Assembly (NCBI GenBank): GCA_022824495.1 | Contig: JAJDZU010000011.1 | Span: 144,708 to 208,707 of the forward strand | Source of the DNA: Chloroflexota bacterium | GTDB lineage: Bacteria; Chloroflexota; UBA11872 | Length of the DNA stretch: 64,000 nucleotides | Reading direction: 5' to 3' | In this document: one piece after another, positions 40,461-51,380 of the stretch | Layout of the letters: each line of letters starts with the position of its first letter | Numbering within the stretch: position 1 is the first letter of the stretch | The notes under the pieces: model-generated | What the model saw: the letters and a program-made list of their open reading frames with translations, nothing else | Databases searched by the model: none | What the model was told of the DNA's origin: nothing | Translations under genes and position numbers: made by a program

Positions 40461-41279
40461 ATGGCGGCGCCGGGCCAGGATCTCGCCCCCCACGTCAGCG
40501 CGGCGGCGGAGCCGCTGGCCGGTCCATGGGAGACCCCCCTGGGGCCGTTCACGGTGACCAACTCCATGTTCACCATGTGGCTCACGATGGGCGGCATCCT
40601 GGCGCTGGCTTGGTTTGCAACTCGCCACATTCGGCGCGATCCCGAAGCCGCCCTGGTACCGCAGGGTCTCCAGAATGTTGCGGAGTCGGTCACCGAGTTC
40701 CTGATGGAGCTCGTGGAGTCCACCGTCGGCCGGCGCTACGCCGGACGTGTTTTCGCCTACGGCGCGACGTTCTTCGTCTTCATCACGATCTCCAACTGGT
40801 CCAGCCTGCTGCCCGGCATCGGGACAATCTGGACGCCCTCCGAGGTCTATCACGACGGGCACCTGGAAACCATCGCCGCGCCGCTGTTCCGTCCGGCCAC
40901 CGCCGACATCAACATGACCATTGCGCTGGCGCTGACGGCCTTCGTTGTCATTCACGCGTCCGGCATCGCGTCGCACGGCCCGCTGGGCCACATCAAGGAA
41001 ATGACCCAGGTCGCCTTCCTGGCGCCGGTCTTTATCATCATTGAACTCTTCGTCATCATTTCGCTGTCCTTCCGACTCTTTGGCAACCTGTTCGCGGGCG
41101 AGGTGCTGCTCAATGGACCCATCCTGGGCGCCTTCGCTCTCGGGCATCTGCCATTGATCGGGGCGGTGTTCCTGGTGTTGGAGATTCTTTTTGGTCTCGT
41201 TCAAGCCGTGATCTTCTTCATGCTCAGCATGGTGTTCACGGGCCAGTCGGTTGGGCCGGATACGGCCGAAGCGCACTAG
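40461..41279 (+). CDS. atpB: F1Fo ATP synthase subunit a
   Basis: A 272-residue membrane subunit with about six hydrophobic segments, forming the proton half-channels of the Fo motor. The essential arginine is in SLSFRLFGNLFAGE (about residue 206), the helix that faces the c-ring. The preceding FVFITISNWSSLLPGIG and following EILFGLVQAVIFFML helices are also typical. ATG start. It is two bases after atpI and 24 bases before atpE. Confidence 0.95.
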   Translation: MAAPGQDLAPHVSAAAEPLAGPWETPLGPFTVTNSMFTMWLTMGGILALAWFATRHIRRDPEAALVPQGLQNVAESVTEFLMELVESTVGRRYAGRVFAYGATFFVFITISNWSSLLPGIGTIWTPSEVYHDGHLETIAAPLFRPATADINMTIALALTAFVVIHASGIASHGPLGHIKEMTQVAFLAPVFIIIELFVIISLSFRLFGNLFAGEVLLNGPILGAFALGHLPLIGAVFLVLEILFGLVQAVIFFMLSMVFTGQSVGPDTAEAH

Positions 41280-41534
<255 letters not shown>

Positions 41535-41568
41535 GCCCGACGCGTAAGACGGCTACGGAGATGTGGCT

Positions 41569-42075
41569 ATGAGTGAGCCTGCGCCGCTTGGCATCAGCTT
41601 CCCGAACATCCTGTTTCAGGTTGCCAACTTCCTGATCTTTCTGTGGGTGCTGCATCGTCTGCTCTTCAAGCCGCTGGTCGCCATGCTGGAACGCCGGCGC
41701 CAGCGGATTGCCGAGAGCCTGGACGAGGCCGAGAACCTGCGGAAGCAGGTAGAGACGGAACGCGCCGAGTTTCAAGCGGAGTTGTCCAACGCGCGCGCCG
41801 AGGCCCAGCGCATCCGCGACGAGGCCAGCCGCGCCGCGGAAACCCTGCGTGCGCGTGAACTGGAGCAAGCCCGCGCCGAGGCGGAACGCATGCGCACCGA
41901 GGCGGCCGCCGAGGTTGACCGTAACCGCGCCCGCGTCGCCGCCGAGCTTCGTGCCCAAACGGCCGATCTGGTCGTCGGCGCCACCGCGCGTGTTTTGGAC
42001 CGCTCCATTGACGATCCTGAACACCGTCGGCTGGTCCAGGAAGCGATTGCGGAAGTCTCCGGAGGCTCAAGCTAG
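41569..42075 (+). CDS. atpF: F1Fo ATP synthase subunit b
   Basis: A 168-residue peripheral stalk subunit with one N-terminal membrane segment (NILFQVANFLIFLWVLHRLLF) and a long Ala/Glu/Arg-rich helix that should form the right-handed coiled-coil dimer reaching the top of F1. The conserved basic-acidic start of the stalk helix is LERRRQRIAESLDEAENL. ATG at 41569, eight bases after GGAG; a GTG six bases earlier is possible. Only one b gene is present, so a b2 homodimer is expected. Confidence 0.93.
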   Translation: MSEPAPLGISFPNILFQVANFLIFLWVLHRLLFKPLVAMLERRRQRIAESLDEAENLRKQVETERAEFQAELSNARAEAQRIRDEASRAAETLRARELEQARAEAERMRTEAAAEVDRNRARVAAELRAQTADLVVGATARVLDRSIDDPEHRRLVQEAIAEVSGGSS

Positions 42076-42077
42076 CC

Positions 42078-42611
42078 ATGCGCGGCAGCCGCCGCCGTCG
42101 CGCCGCGCGCTACCTGGAGGCCGTGGTCGCCGACGCCCGCGCCGGACAAGCCTGGAACGCCTGGGAGGCGGACCTGGAAGTCCTTGGCGCGGTTGCGGAC
42201 GACGATCAGGCGCGACGTTTTCTCCAGAGCACCTCCATCGGGTTGGACGAGCGACTCGAGGCCGTGCAGCGCGCGGCAGGTGAGTCAATCTCCGCCCGCG
42301 GGCTTGGCCTGCTGCGCCTGCTCGCCGAGCAGCGCGAGGTCGACCTTACGCAGGAGATTGCGCGCCGGTTTCGCGATGCCGCTGATGAGGCGCAGAGCGT
42401 CGATCGCGTGCATGTCACAACCGCCGCGGCCCTGGGAGAGACCGAGTTGCGCGACTTGCGCGACAGCCTGGCGGCGCCGGGCCGAACCCTTCGTCTCACC
42501 ACCGATATCGATCCCGCCCTGCTGGGCGGATTTGTCGTCCGACGCGGCGACGACGTACTTGACCTGAGCGTCCACGCCAGGCTGCAAGCCCTGGCGTCCA
42601 CCTTGCGCTAG
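42078..42611 (+). CDS. atpH: F1Fo ATP synthase subunit delta
   Basis: A 177-residue subunit linking the stalk to the top of F1. The N-terminal six-helix domain begins RRAARYLEAVVADA, and the C-terminal domain ends with DPALLGGFVVRRGDDVLDLSVHARLQAL, the usual delta/OSCP signature (ll.G.virvgd..iD.Sv...L..l). It starts 2 bases after atpF and ends 12 bases before atpA. Confidence 0.92.
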   Translation: MRGSRRRRAARYLEAVVADARAGQAWNAWEADLEVLGAVADDDQARRFLQSTSIGLDERLEAVQRAAGESISARGLGLLRLLAEQREVDLTQEIARRFRDAADEAQSVDRVHVTTAAALGETELRDLRDSLAAPGRTLRLTTDIDPALLGGFVVRRGDDVLDLSVHARLQALASTLR

Positions 42612-42623
42612 CGGGAGCCCCGA

Positions 42624-44153
42624 ATGGCAATCAGCCCACAAGAGATCGCAGACGCGCTTCGGCAGCAGATCGAAGGCTTTCAGGCCCAGGCCGAGCAAGC
42701 CAACGTCGGCCACGTCCTCGAAGTCAGCGACGGTGTGGCGCGGCTATCCGGCCTTTCGCAGGCCATGGCTGGCGAGCTGCTGGCCTTCCCGCACGACGTC
42801 ACCGGCATGGCCCTGAACCTGGAAGAAGACACGATCGGTGCCGTAATCCTGGGTGACTACCTGCGCATCGAGGAAGGCGACGAAGCTCGGACCACTGGCC
42901 GCGTTGCCCAGGTTCCGGTTGGTCCGGAACTGCTCGGGCGCGTGGTCAACGCCATTGGGGAGCCGGTCGACGGCAAGGGTCCGATCAACGCCGCGCGTTC
43001 CGACGTCATTGAAAAAGTCGCGCCGGGCGTCGCCCAGCGTCAGAACGTGGACACGCCCGTCCAGACCGGCCTGAAGGCCATCGACTCGATGACGCCCATC
43101 GGCCGCGGTCAGCGCGAACTGATCATCGGCGACCGCCAGATCGGCAAGACCGCCATCGCGCTTGACACCATCATCAACCAGCGCGGCGGCGACCTGATCT
43201 GCATCTACTGCGCCATCGGCCAGAAGGAAAGCGCCGTTGCCCAGGTCGTGGCCACCCTGCAGGAAGCCGGCGCGATGGAGCACACCATCGTGGTCCTGGC
43301 TTCGGCCAGCGAGCCCGCCGCCTTGCAGTACATGGCGCCGTTCGCCGCCTGCACCATCGGCGAGTATTTCCGCGACAACGGTCAGGACGCCGTGGTCATC
43401 TACGACGACCTGACCAAGCACGCGTGGGCCTATCGGCAGGTTTCGCTGGTGTTGCGGCGGCCGCCCGGACGCGAGGCCTACCCCGGCGACGTGTTCTACC
43501 TGCACTCGCGCCTGCTCGAACGCGCCGCCCGCCTATCCAATGAGCACGGCGGCGGCAGCCTGACGGCGCTCCCGATCATCGAGACGCAGGAAGGCGACGT
43601 CACCACCTACATCCCCACCAACGTCATCTCCATCACCGACGGCCAGATCTACCTGGAAGCCGACCTCTTTAACGCCGGCATCCGTCCCGCGATCAACCCG
43701 GGCATTTCGGTATCACGCGTCGGCGGCGACGCCCAGATTCGCGCCATGAAGTCCGTTTCGGGCGGTCTGCGGCTCGACCTGTCGCAGTACCGCGACGTGG
43801 CGGCCTTCGCCCAGTTCGCCTCCGACCTCGACCAGGCCACGCGCAACCAGTTGGAGCGCGGGCAGCGGGTCACCGAACTGCTCAAGCAGGGCCAGTACAC
43901 CCCGATGGAAGTCATCGATCAGGTGTGCGTGATCTTTGCCGGCACGGTGGGCTTGCTTGACGACATTCCGATGCCGGATGTCGCCCGATTTGAGCAGGAG
44001 ATGCTGGACTACCTGCGCGACAGCCACCCGGACCTCATCGGCGGCATTCGTTCCAGCGCCGACCTGGACGACGACGCCGAAGCGGCGCTGCGCGCGGCCA
44101 TCGAAGACTTCAAAACCAACGTGTTCGCCGCCAGCGCGGTCGCGGCCAACTAA
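42624..44153 (+). CDS. atpA: F1Fo ATP synthase subunit alpha
   Basis: A 509-residue nucleotide-binding, non-catalytic F1 subunit. The beta-barrel domain covers about 1-95, the P-loop is GDRQIGKT at 169-176, the following [11 protein letters not shown] is conserved, and the arginine finger is expected in the SISRVGG-equivalent [11 protein letters not shown] (about 357-367). ATG start. All expected blocks are complete. Confidence 0.97.
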   Translation: MAISPQEIADALRQQIEGFQAQAEQANVGHVLEVSDGVARLSGLSQAMAGELLAFPHDVTGMALNLEEDTIGAVILGDYLRIEEGDEARTTGRVAQVPVGPELLGRVVNAIGEPVDGKGPINAARSDVIEKVAPGVAQRQNVDTPVQTGLKAIDSMTPIGRGQRELIIGDRQIGKTAIALDTIINQRGGDLICIYCAIGQKESAVAQVVATLQEAGAMEHTIVVLASASEPAALQYMAPFAACTIGEYFRDNGQDAVVIYDDLTKHAWAYRQVSLVLRRPPGREAYPGDVFYLHSRLLERAARLSNEHGGGSLTALPIIETQEGDVTTYIPTNVISITDGQIYLEADLFNAGIRPAINPGISVSRVGGDAQIRAMKSVSGGLRLDLSQYRDVAAFAQFASDLDQATRNQLERGQRVTELLKQGQYTPMEVIDQVCVIFAGTVGLLDDIPMPDVARFEQEMLDYLRDSHPDLIGGIRSSADLDDDAEAALRAAIEDFKTNVFAASAVAAN

Positions 44154-44156
44154 CGC

Positions 44157-45023
44157 ATGGCCAGCCCGCTCGAGCTTCGACGCCGCATCCGCAGCGTCGA
44201 CAACACCCGCCAGATCACCCGGGCCATGCAACTGGTGGCGGCGTCGCGCATGCGGCGCGCCCAGGAAGCGGTGCAGGCCGCGCGGCCGTACGCCACGCAC
44301 ATCTCGGGAATGATCGAGCGTCTGGTGCTGGCGACCGGCAACGATCGGCTGCCGCCGATTCTTCAGCCGCGGCCCATCGAGCGAACCGCGTTCCTGGTGC
44401 TCACCACCAATCGCGGGCTGGCCGGTCCCCTCAACACCAACATCGTCCGAACCACGGTCAACGAGATCGAGGCCACCAGCGACGCCATTGAAATCAGCGT
44501 CGTGGTCGTTGGGAAGAAAGGCCATCTGGCGCTGCGCGGCCTGTACACCCTGTCGGCCGTGTTTACCGACATCAGTGACCAGCCAACCGTCAACGACATC
44601 GCACCCGTCACCCAGCTGCTCGTCGACGGGTATGAGCGAGGCGACTTTGACGAAGTCCGCATGATATATCCGGAGTTCGTCAACATCCTTACCCAGCAGC
44701 CGCGCGTCGTCCGTCTCTTCCCCGTCGTGCTGCCCGAGGTGCAGCAGGAAGCGCGAGAAGCGGACATCATCTTTGAGCCCGACCCGGCCTCGGTACTGGA
44801 AGCGCTGATCCCGCGCTTCGTCGAAATGACGGTGTACCGGGCCATGCTGGAGCTGGCCGCCAGCGAGCAGAGCGCGCGCATGGTGGCCATGCGCGCGGCT
44901 ACCGAAAACGCAACCGAACTGATCGAGGGACTGCGCCTGGCCTACAACAAGCTGCGGCAGGCCCGGATCACCAGCGAGATCATCGACATTGCCTCCGGCG
45001 CCAATGCGCTGGCGGACGCCTAG
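44157..45023 (+). CDS. atpG: F1Fo ATP synthase subunit gamma
   Basis: A 288-residue central shaft subunit. The N-terminal helix MASPLELRRRIRSVDNTRQITRAMQLVAASRMRRAQ is cut short here to its key part: the RIRSV.NT.QIT.AM...A..K-like pattern of gamma. The C-terminal helix has RMVAMRAATENATELI and then NKLRQARITSEIIDIASGANAL, the classic ending of the rotor coiled coil. Starts 3 bases after atpA. Confidence 0.96.
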   Translation: MASPLELRRRIRSVDNTRQITRAMQLVAASRMRRAQEAVQAARPYATHISGMIERLVLATGNDRLPPILQPRPIERTAFLVLTTNRGLAGPLNTNIVRTTVNEIEATSDAIEISVVVVGKKGHLALRGLYTLSAVFTDISDQPTVNDIAPVTQLLVDGYERGDFDEVRMIYPEFVNILTQQPRVVRLFPVVLPEVQQEAREADIIFEPDPASVLEALIPRFVEMTVYRAMLELAASEQSARMVAMRAATENATELIEGLRLAYNKLRQARITSEIIDIASGANALADA

Positions 45024-45030
45024 GGCGTAG

Positions 45031-46443
<1,413 letters not shown>

Positions 46444-46467
46444 GCTGTCCGGCAAGGCTTCCAGACA

Positions 46468-46481
46468 CCCTTTGATAGACT
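46468..46481 (+). promoter_or_regulatory. Possible internal promoter -10 region before atpC
   Basis: CCCTTTG-A-TAGACT matches 13 of 14 bases of the putative atp operon promoter at 40181-40194. No good -35 hexamer is present at 16-18 bases, so this is either an extended -10 type promoter or a coincidence. It lies in the largest gap inside the operon. Confidence 0.35.
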
Positions 46482-46497
46482 CGATTCGGAGGTCGTG

Positions 46498-46920
46498 GTG
46501 GCTGAGTTGACCCTCACGGTCGTTTCTCCCGAGCGCGAAGTCCTGCGTGAAGAGGGCGTGACCTTGGTGCTGGCGCCATCGGTGGATGGCCAGCTTGGAA
46601 TCCTGCCGCGCCATGCGCCGCTGATTACCCAACTGGAGCCCGGCACGTTGGAGCTTCGGCGTGGCGCCGAGTCGCAGCACTTTTCGATTACCGGCGGTTT
46701 CCTGGAAGTCATGAACAACACGGTCACCGTGCTGGCGGACGCCTCGGAAGACGCAGCCGAAATTAGTCGGGAGCGAGCCGAGGCCGCTCGCGAGGCCGCC
46801 GTGCGCGATCTGGAAGAGGCCCGCCGCACCCACGACGACATGATGACCACCCAGGCCCGGCTGGCGCTGCTGCGTGCGCTGGCACGCCTCCGAACCGTCG
46901 AGCGGGCCCGCCGAGGCTAA
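46498..46920 (+). CDS. atpC: F1Fo ATP synthase subunit epsilon
   Basis: A 140-residue regulatory F1 subunit. The N-terminal beta-sandwich is ELTLTVVSPEREVL, then GQLGILPRHAPLITQLEPG, and FSITGGFLEVMNNTVTVLAD, all typical. The C-terminal two-helix domain (about 90-140) is present, so ATP-dependent inhibition is possible. I take the GTG at 46498 (five bases after GGAGG); a GTG at 46495 is too close to the ribosome site. Confidence 0.94.
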   Translation: MAELTLTVVSPEREVLREEGVTLVLAPSVDGQLGILPRHAPLITQLEPGTLELRRGAESQHFSITGGFLEVMNNTVTVLADASEDAAEISRERAEAAREAAVRDLEEARRTHDDMMTTQARLALLRALARLRTVERARRG

Positions 46921-46927
46921 GTCCACC

Positions 46928-48262
46928 GTGGATCCCGACGCCGGACGGGGCGCCCACGACGAGCAACGAGTACGCGCGACCATCGTAGGCGGCCATCCGC
47001 TGCGTGGCAGCTATCGAACGCCCGGCGCCAAGAACGTCGTGTTGCCAATGATGGCCGCCTGCCTGTTGACCGATGAAACCTGCGTCATTCAGAACGTCCC
47101 GATCATTTCAGATGTCCTTGTCATGTCGGATCTGTTGCGACAACTCGGCGCTGAGGTCAAAGTCAATACCAACGAACGCACCGTAACGATCACCGCCGCC
47201 GCTGTGCGCTCCAGTTCGCCTAATTCCGATCTGGTGCAGCGCATGCGGGCCTCGTTTCAGGTCACAGGTCCGCTGCTCGCCCGCTTCGGTCGCTTTGACT
47301 GCGCGGCTCCCGGCGGTTGCCAGCTGGGGGCCCGGCCCGTGAGCGTGGACATCACCGGCTTTCAGGGCATGGGCGCGACAGTAGCGCTGGCCGAAGGCGT
47401 GTTTCATGCCGAGGCGGACGCCCTTTACGGCCGGCGCCTCTATCTGGACTATCCCAGCCACACCGGCACGCAGAATCTGCTGATGGCCGCGACCCTTGCC
47501 AACGGCTACACCACGATCGTGCATGCCTCGCGTGAGCCCGAAGTTGTGGCGCTGGTTCAGTTCCTGCGCGGCATGGGCGCCGAGATTCACGGTGAGGGCA
47601 CCAGCCTGATCGGCGTGCAGGGACGCAGTCATCTCTACGGCACCGTGGCGCGAGCCATTCCCGACCGGATGGTGGGCGGAACCATGGCGGTCGCGGCTGC
47701 CCTGACGGGTGGCGACGTTGAACTCCTCAATGTGCGCCCGGACCACCTGGAACCGGTCACGGTGCAACTTCGGGAAATGGGCGTGGACGTGGTCGAAACC
47801 AATCGCTCCGTACGCGTCGTGGCTCCGGATACGCTTGGCGCAACCGACGTGCAGGTGATGCCGTTTCCCGGATTCCCCACCGACGTCCAGGCGCCAATGG
47901 GTGTGCTCATGACCCAGGCCTACGGCGTGAGCACTATAGTCGAGCGCGTCTTCGACGGCAGCATGGGCTACATGGATAGCCTGGCCGCCATGGGCGCCGA
48001 TGTCAGCGTGCAGGGCACGCGCGCCGTGGTTCGCGGACCTCGCCAATTGCGGGGCCGCCACATCGATCTGGAGCACAGCATCCGCGGAATGACGGCCCTA
48101 ACCCTGGCCGGTCTGGTGGCCGACGGCGAGACGGTGCTCGATGGGTTCGAGTTCGTGCGGCGCGGCTATGAAGATCTGGCGGGCGACCTGCGCGGGCTCG
48201 GGGCCGCCATAACCACCGAGCCGCAGAACGCACCCGTTCGCCACGCGGCCACGGCGGTCTAA
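46928..48262 (+). CDS. murA: UDP-N-acetylglucosamine 1-carboxyvinyltransferase
   Basis: A 444-residue MurA, which adds enolpyruvate to UDP-GlcNAc in the first committed step of peptidoglycan synthesis. The catalytic lysine is in GAKNVVLPMM (Lys35), the active-site loop is APGGCQLGARPV with Cys131, so a fosfomycin-sensitive form is expected, and RASFQVTGPLLARFG precedes it. The C-terminal end has LEHSIRGMTALTLAGLVADG. Translation should start at the GTG at 46928, 7 bases after atpC; the frame is open back into atpC but without sense. Its presence means a peptidoglycan wall. Confidence 0.95.
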   Translation: MDPDAGRGAHDEQRVRATIVGGHPLRGSYRTPGAKNVVLPMMAACLLTDETCVIQNVPIISDVLVMSDLLRQLGAEVKVNTNERTVTITAAAVRSSSPNSDLVQRMRASFQVTGPLLARFGRFDCAAPGGCQLGARPVSVDITGFQGMGATVALAEGVFHAEADALYGRRLYLDYPSHTGTQNLLMAATLANGYTTIVHASREPEVVALVQFLRGMGAEIHGEGTSLIGVQGRSHLYGTVARAIPDRMVGGTMAVAAALTGGDVELLNVRPDHLEPVTVQLREMGVDVVETNRSVRVVAPDTLGATDVQVMPFPGFPTDVQAPMGVLMTQAYGVSTIVERVFDGSMGYMDSLAAMGADVSVQGTRAVVRGPRQLRGRHIDLEHSIRGMTALTLAGLVADGETVLDGFEFVRRGYEDLAGDLRGLGAAITTEPQNAPVRHAATAV

Positions 48263-49285
48263 GTGCCCTTCGGCTTTCGGGCGCCGCGGCTGGGCATCGA
48301 CCTCGGAACCGTCAACGTCGTCGTCAATCGCGTCGGCCAGGGCATCGCGATCAATGAGCCGTCCGTGGTTGCCGTCAGCATGGATCGCAGAATTCAGGCC
48401 ATCGGGCACGCGGCGCACGCCATGGTCGGCCGCACCCCGGGCAGCCTGCGGATTATTCGTCCCATGCAGGACGGGGTGATCGCCGACTATCTGGTCACCG
48501 AGGCAATGCTGCGCTACTTCATTGACCGGGCCTGCGGCCGGTTTCGCCTGGTCCGACCTGAAATCATGGTCGCTGTCCCCTCCGGCGTGACGACGGTCGA
48601 ACGGCGTGCGGTGCTGGACGCCGGTCTCGCGGCGGGCGCCCGCCGGGTCCACCTTATTCCCGAGTCGCTGGCGGCGGCCATTGGCGCTCAGGTACCCGTC
48701 TCCGAGCCTTCCGGCAGCATGATCGTTAACGTCGGAGGCGGCACCACCGAGATTTCCGTGATTTCGCTCAACGACGTGGTTGCCGACTGCTCAACCTCGT
48801 CACGTGTGGGCGGCAACCGAATCGACGATGCGATCGCCGCTTTCATCAGGCGAAAGTACAACCTGATGATTGGCGACCAAACGGCCGAGCAGATCAAGAA
48901 GAACATTGGCAGCGCCATTGTGCTGAGTCCTGCCGAAACCATGGAGGTTCGAGGACGTGACCATGTGCAAGGCCTGCCGCGCACCGTAACCGTAACCTCG
49001 GATGAGGTGACGGAAGCCATTATTGAGCCCTTGGGACAGATTGTTCGCGGCGTGCGGATGGTTCTGGAGAGTACGCCACCCGAGTTGTCGGCGGATATCA
49101 TCGACAAGGGCATTGTCATGAGCGGCGGCACCTCACTGCTGCGTAGCCTCGATCAGCTACTGTCGCAGGAGATCGGCATTGCCGTGCATGTGGCCGATCA
49201 ACCGCTGATGTGCGTGGCGCTCGGCTGTGGCATTGCCATCGAGCACACCGATGTGCTGCAGAAAGCCTTGACGTCGAGCCCGTAA
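48263..49285 (+). CDS. mreB: Rod-shape-determining protein MreB
   Basis: A 340-residue bacterial actin. Phosphate 1 is GIDLGTVNVVV (about 10-20), NEPSVVAV follows, phosphate 2 is VNVGGGTTEISVIS (about 155-168), and the adenosine loop is MSGGTSLLRSLDQLL (about 289-303). It polymerises under the membrane and guides lateral wall synthesis; its position directly after murA links it to peptidoglycan assembly. MreC/MreD are not in the window. It starts immediately after the murA stop with a GTG. The sequence is closer to the Mbl/MreB type than to FtsA or DnaK. Confidence 0.93.
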   Translation: MPFGFRAPRLGIDLGTVNVVVNRVGQGIAINEPSVVAVSMDRRIQAIGHAAHAMVGRTPGSLRIIRPMQDGVIADYLVTEAMLRYFIDRACGRFRLVRPEIMVAVPSGVTTVERRAVLDAGLAAGARRVHLIPESLAAAIGAQVPVSEPSGSMIVNVGGGTTEISVISLNDVVADCSTSSRVGGNRIDDAIAAFIRRKYNLMIGDQTAEQIKKNIGSAIVLSPAETMEVRGRDHVQGLPRTVTVTSDEVTEAIIEPLGQIVRGVRMVLESTPPELSADIIDKGIVMSGGTSLLRSLDQLLSQEIGIAVHVADQPLMCVALGCGIAIEHTDVLQKALTSSP

Positions 49286-49308
49286 CTCGATCTCGCCAGG
49301 TGGTACCC

Positions 49309-50280
49309 ATGGATAAAGTGCTGCAGACCTTTCCGATTCCCGATGCCGTTGAGCAGAAGCTCCGCGCGCACTGTGAGGTGCGGCAGGCCTTCTTTGCCGA
49401 AGGCAACGAGTTGATCGAGGCCGCCAGCGGCTGCCGCGGCGTCGTGGCCGGTACCGAGTTGTGGCCCCGCCAGGCCCTGGCAGCGGTTCGCGGAGATCTG
49501 CGTGCCATCTCTCGGGTCGGAACCGGCGTGGACAGCGTGGATATCGCCGCGGCGACCGAATTCGGAATCGCCGTGCTCAATGCGCCAGGCGAGAACGCTC
49601 AAACCATTGCCGAGTTGAGCGTGGGCCTCATGTGGTCCCTGGCCCGCCGCATGGTCCTGGCCGATCAGGCCGTCCGATCCACCGGCTTCAAAATGCGCAC
49701 CGAACTCGACGGGATCGAGCTGACCGGCAAGACCGTCGGGATCATCGGTTTTGGCGAAATAGGCCGCCGCGTAGCCGCAATCTGCCGCCACGGCTTTCAG
49801 ATGCGTGTGCTTATCGCAACGGCGCGACCCGATCCCGCGCGGCTTTCCGCCGCCGGCATCGAAGCACAGTTCGTCGACCTGGATGAACTCTTGGCCGCGT
49901 CGGACTTTGTGGCGCTGCACGCGGCGGTAACTCCCCAGACGGAGCGCATGATCGGGGCTGCGGAACTCCAGGCCATGAAGTACGGCGCCTACCTGGTCAA
50001 CACCGCTCGGGGACAGTTGGTGGACGAGGATGCCTTGGTCGACGCGTTGAAGTCAGGAGAGATCGCGGGCTACGGCACGGATGTATACGACGTCGAACCG
50101 CCGCCGCCCGATCACCCGTTTTTTGCTCTGGCGAACACCGTGCTCGGCCCCCACTTCGGCAGTGGGACCTTTGAGGCGATGACGCGCATGGGCGATCGGG
50201 CCGTCGACAACCTCATCGAGTTTCTGGCCGGTGGCCAGCCTGTACGGACCGTTAACCCCGAGGTCTACGCCAGCGGCTGA
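49309..50280 (+). CDS. D-2-hydroxyacid dehydrogenase (phosphoglycerate-dehydrogenase-like)
   Basis: A 323-residue NAD-dependent dehydrogenase. The NAD fold has GIIGFGEIGRR (about 145-155). The catalytic set is Arg in VNTARG (about 231-236), Glu in DVEPPPPDHPFF (about 260) and His in LGPHFGSGT (about 285). It would interconvert a 2-hydroxy and a 2-keto acid; 3-phosphoglycerate, glyoxylate or a sugar acid are all possible, and glycerate kinase at 35690 could be metabolically related. ATG at 49309; a longer open frame upstream overlaps mreB and is rejected. It is followed by a strong hairpin. Confidence 0.88.
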   Translation: MDKVLQTFPIPDAVEQKLRAHCEVRQAFFAEGNELIEAASGCRGVVAGTELWPRQALAAVRGDLRAISRVGTGVDSVDIAAATEFGIAVLNAPGENAQTIAELSVGLMWSLARRMVLADQAVRSTGFKMRTELDGIELTGKTVGIIGFGEIGRRVAAICRHGFQMRVLIATARPDPARLSAAGIEAQFVDLDELLAASDFVALHAAVTPQTERMIGAAELQAMKYGAYLVNTARGQLVDEDALVDALKSGEIAGYGTDVYDVEPPPPDHPFFALANTVLGPHFGSGTFEAMTRMGDRAVDNLIEFLAGGQPVRTVNPEVYASG

Positions 50281-50284
50281 ACAA

Positions 50285-50318
50285 GCAAGACCCGCGCCAA
50301 ACCCGGCGCGGGTCTTGC
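50285..50318. terminator. Strong hairpin terminator, probably bidirectional
   Basis: GCAAGACCCGCGCC (50285-50298) pairs perfectly with GGCGCGGGTCTTGC (50305-50318) over a 6-base loop: 14 GC-rich base pairs directly after the dehydrogenase stop. No T-run follows on either strand, but the position between convergent genes and the stability fit a terminator. Confidence 0.75.
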
Positions 50319-50324
50319 AGCGAT

Positions 50325-50498
50325 TCAAATGAGAGATCGCTCGGCCGTCGCGATTCGGCCACCCAACCCTCCGTCGGCTGACGCCTGGCATTCGTCAAGC
50401 CAACGCTCAGGCCGGTACAGGGTGTCGCGAATCCTCGCGGCCTGCTGCCCCGTCAGCCCCTTAGGCCGCGGGGCGCGACCTGTCGACTTGCCAGCGCC
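50325..50498 (-). pseudogene. Possible remnant of a protein-coding gene
   Basis: The minus strand between the hairpin and the GntR gene has a 57-codon open stretch ending at 50325 whose translation (with blocks such as LTGQQAARIRDTLYRPERW and GRIATAERSLI) looks protein-like, but it has no start and is closed upstream by TAG. A second frame just upstream reads LNIRVLIGRWQVDRS and stops shortly after, as if one frameshift separates them. I do not recognise a family. The rest of 50319-50629 holds nothing else I can name. Confidence 0.22.
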
Positions 50499-50629
50499 CT
50501 ATGAGCACGCGAATGTTCAGCCGGCGCGCTCCAGTTTGTCGGCGCCGACGGTATGCAAGCGCAACGCCGCGCATGGAACTACCTCCAGTCGCCGATGCTC
50601 CAGGCAACACTACCTAAAGCTGATACATC

Positions 50630-51370
50630 CTATATGATTTCCGCCGCGGAGTCAATGCTGGGTGACGCCAGGGCGGCGCTCCTCGCCGCGCCGGCTTCTT
50701 GCAGATGGTCACGGATCATCGTTTCCACCGCGGCTTGATCGCCTTTCTGAATCGCCACCGCAATCGCCCGGTGTTCCCGAAGCGACGCACGGCCTCGAGC
50801 TCGAGCCGGATAGGCGGTACGGACCCTCTCCTTGGTGGCCCAGAGCTGCTCCACCAGCAACATTAGTTGAGCCGACGGGCACTTTGCGTAGAGCGTCCGG
50901 TGGAACTCCTGGTCCAGTCGGGCAAGCGCTCTGACGTCATTCGCTTCAAGGGCGGCGTCCATGTCCGCCAGCGTTGCCTCGAGGTGCCGGAGGTCGACAT
51001 CGGTCATATGCGGTACGGCCAGCGCGGCGGTCGCGGCCTCGACGATGGAGCTGGCGACATACACGTCGCGGACTTCCGCCGCATCCAGGCCGGCAACCGT
51101 GGCGCCCACGTGCGGTTCATTGTCGATGAGTCCTTCGGCCTCGAGCTGGAACAGCGCCTCGCGCACCGGCACGTCGCTCACGCCGAGTTCGGAACCAATG
51201 TTGTGAATGATCAGCCGGTCCCCGGCCCGCAGGCGACCGGACTGGATGGCATCGCGCAGGGCCCCGTACACCAACTCGCGCTTCGTCCGATAAACCCCTG
51301 CGGGCCGCAGGCTTCCGGGGGGCGGTCGTGTGCGCCGGGAGCGCGGCGTTGTGTCCGGCTCCCGCGTCAC
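50630..51370 (-). CDS. GntR family transcriptional regulator (FadR/FCD type)
   Basis: A 246-residue repressor. The N-terminal winged helix-turn-helix (about 30-95) shows ELVYGALRDAIQSGRLRAGDRL and VSDVPVREALFQLEAEGLI, the GntR signature. The C-terminal FCD domain is all-helical, with the metal/ligand-binding acids and histidines in DQEFHRTLY (about 152-160) and REHRAIAVAIQKGD (about 203-216). It would sense an organic acid or sugar acid and release DNA. GTG start at 51370, 11 bases after the folE stop on the same strand, so both may share a transcript. Confidence 0.88.
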   Translation of the reverse strand: MTREPDTTPRSRRTRPPPGSLRPAGVYRTKRELVYGALRDAIQSGRLRAGDRLIIHNIGSELGVSDVPVREALFQLEAEGLIDNEPHVGATVAGLDAAEVRDVYVASSIVEAATAALAVPHMTDVDLRHLEATLADMDAALEANDVRALARLDQEFHRTLYAKCPSAQLMLLVEQLWATKERVRTAYPARARGRASLREHRAIAVAIQKGDQAAVETMIRDHLQEAGAARSAALASPSIDSAAEII

Positions 51371-51380
51371 GATGACGGGC

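Noticed and set aside
49210..49308. Longer N-terminus of the hydroxyacid dehydrogenase
   Set aside because: It would overlap mreB by about 75 bases with a Cys/His/Arg-rich sequence foreign to the family; the ATG at 49309 begins the normal fold.
50329..50637. Possible 102-residue protein on +
   Set aside because: It overlaps the terminator-side remnant and shows Ser/Arg/Pro-rich antisense composition; no motif or start context.
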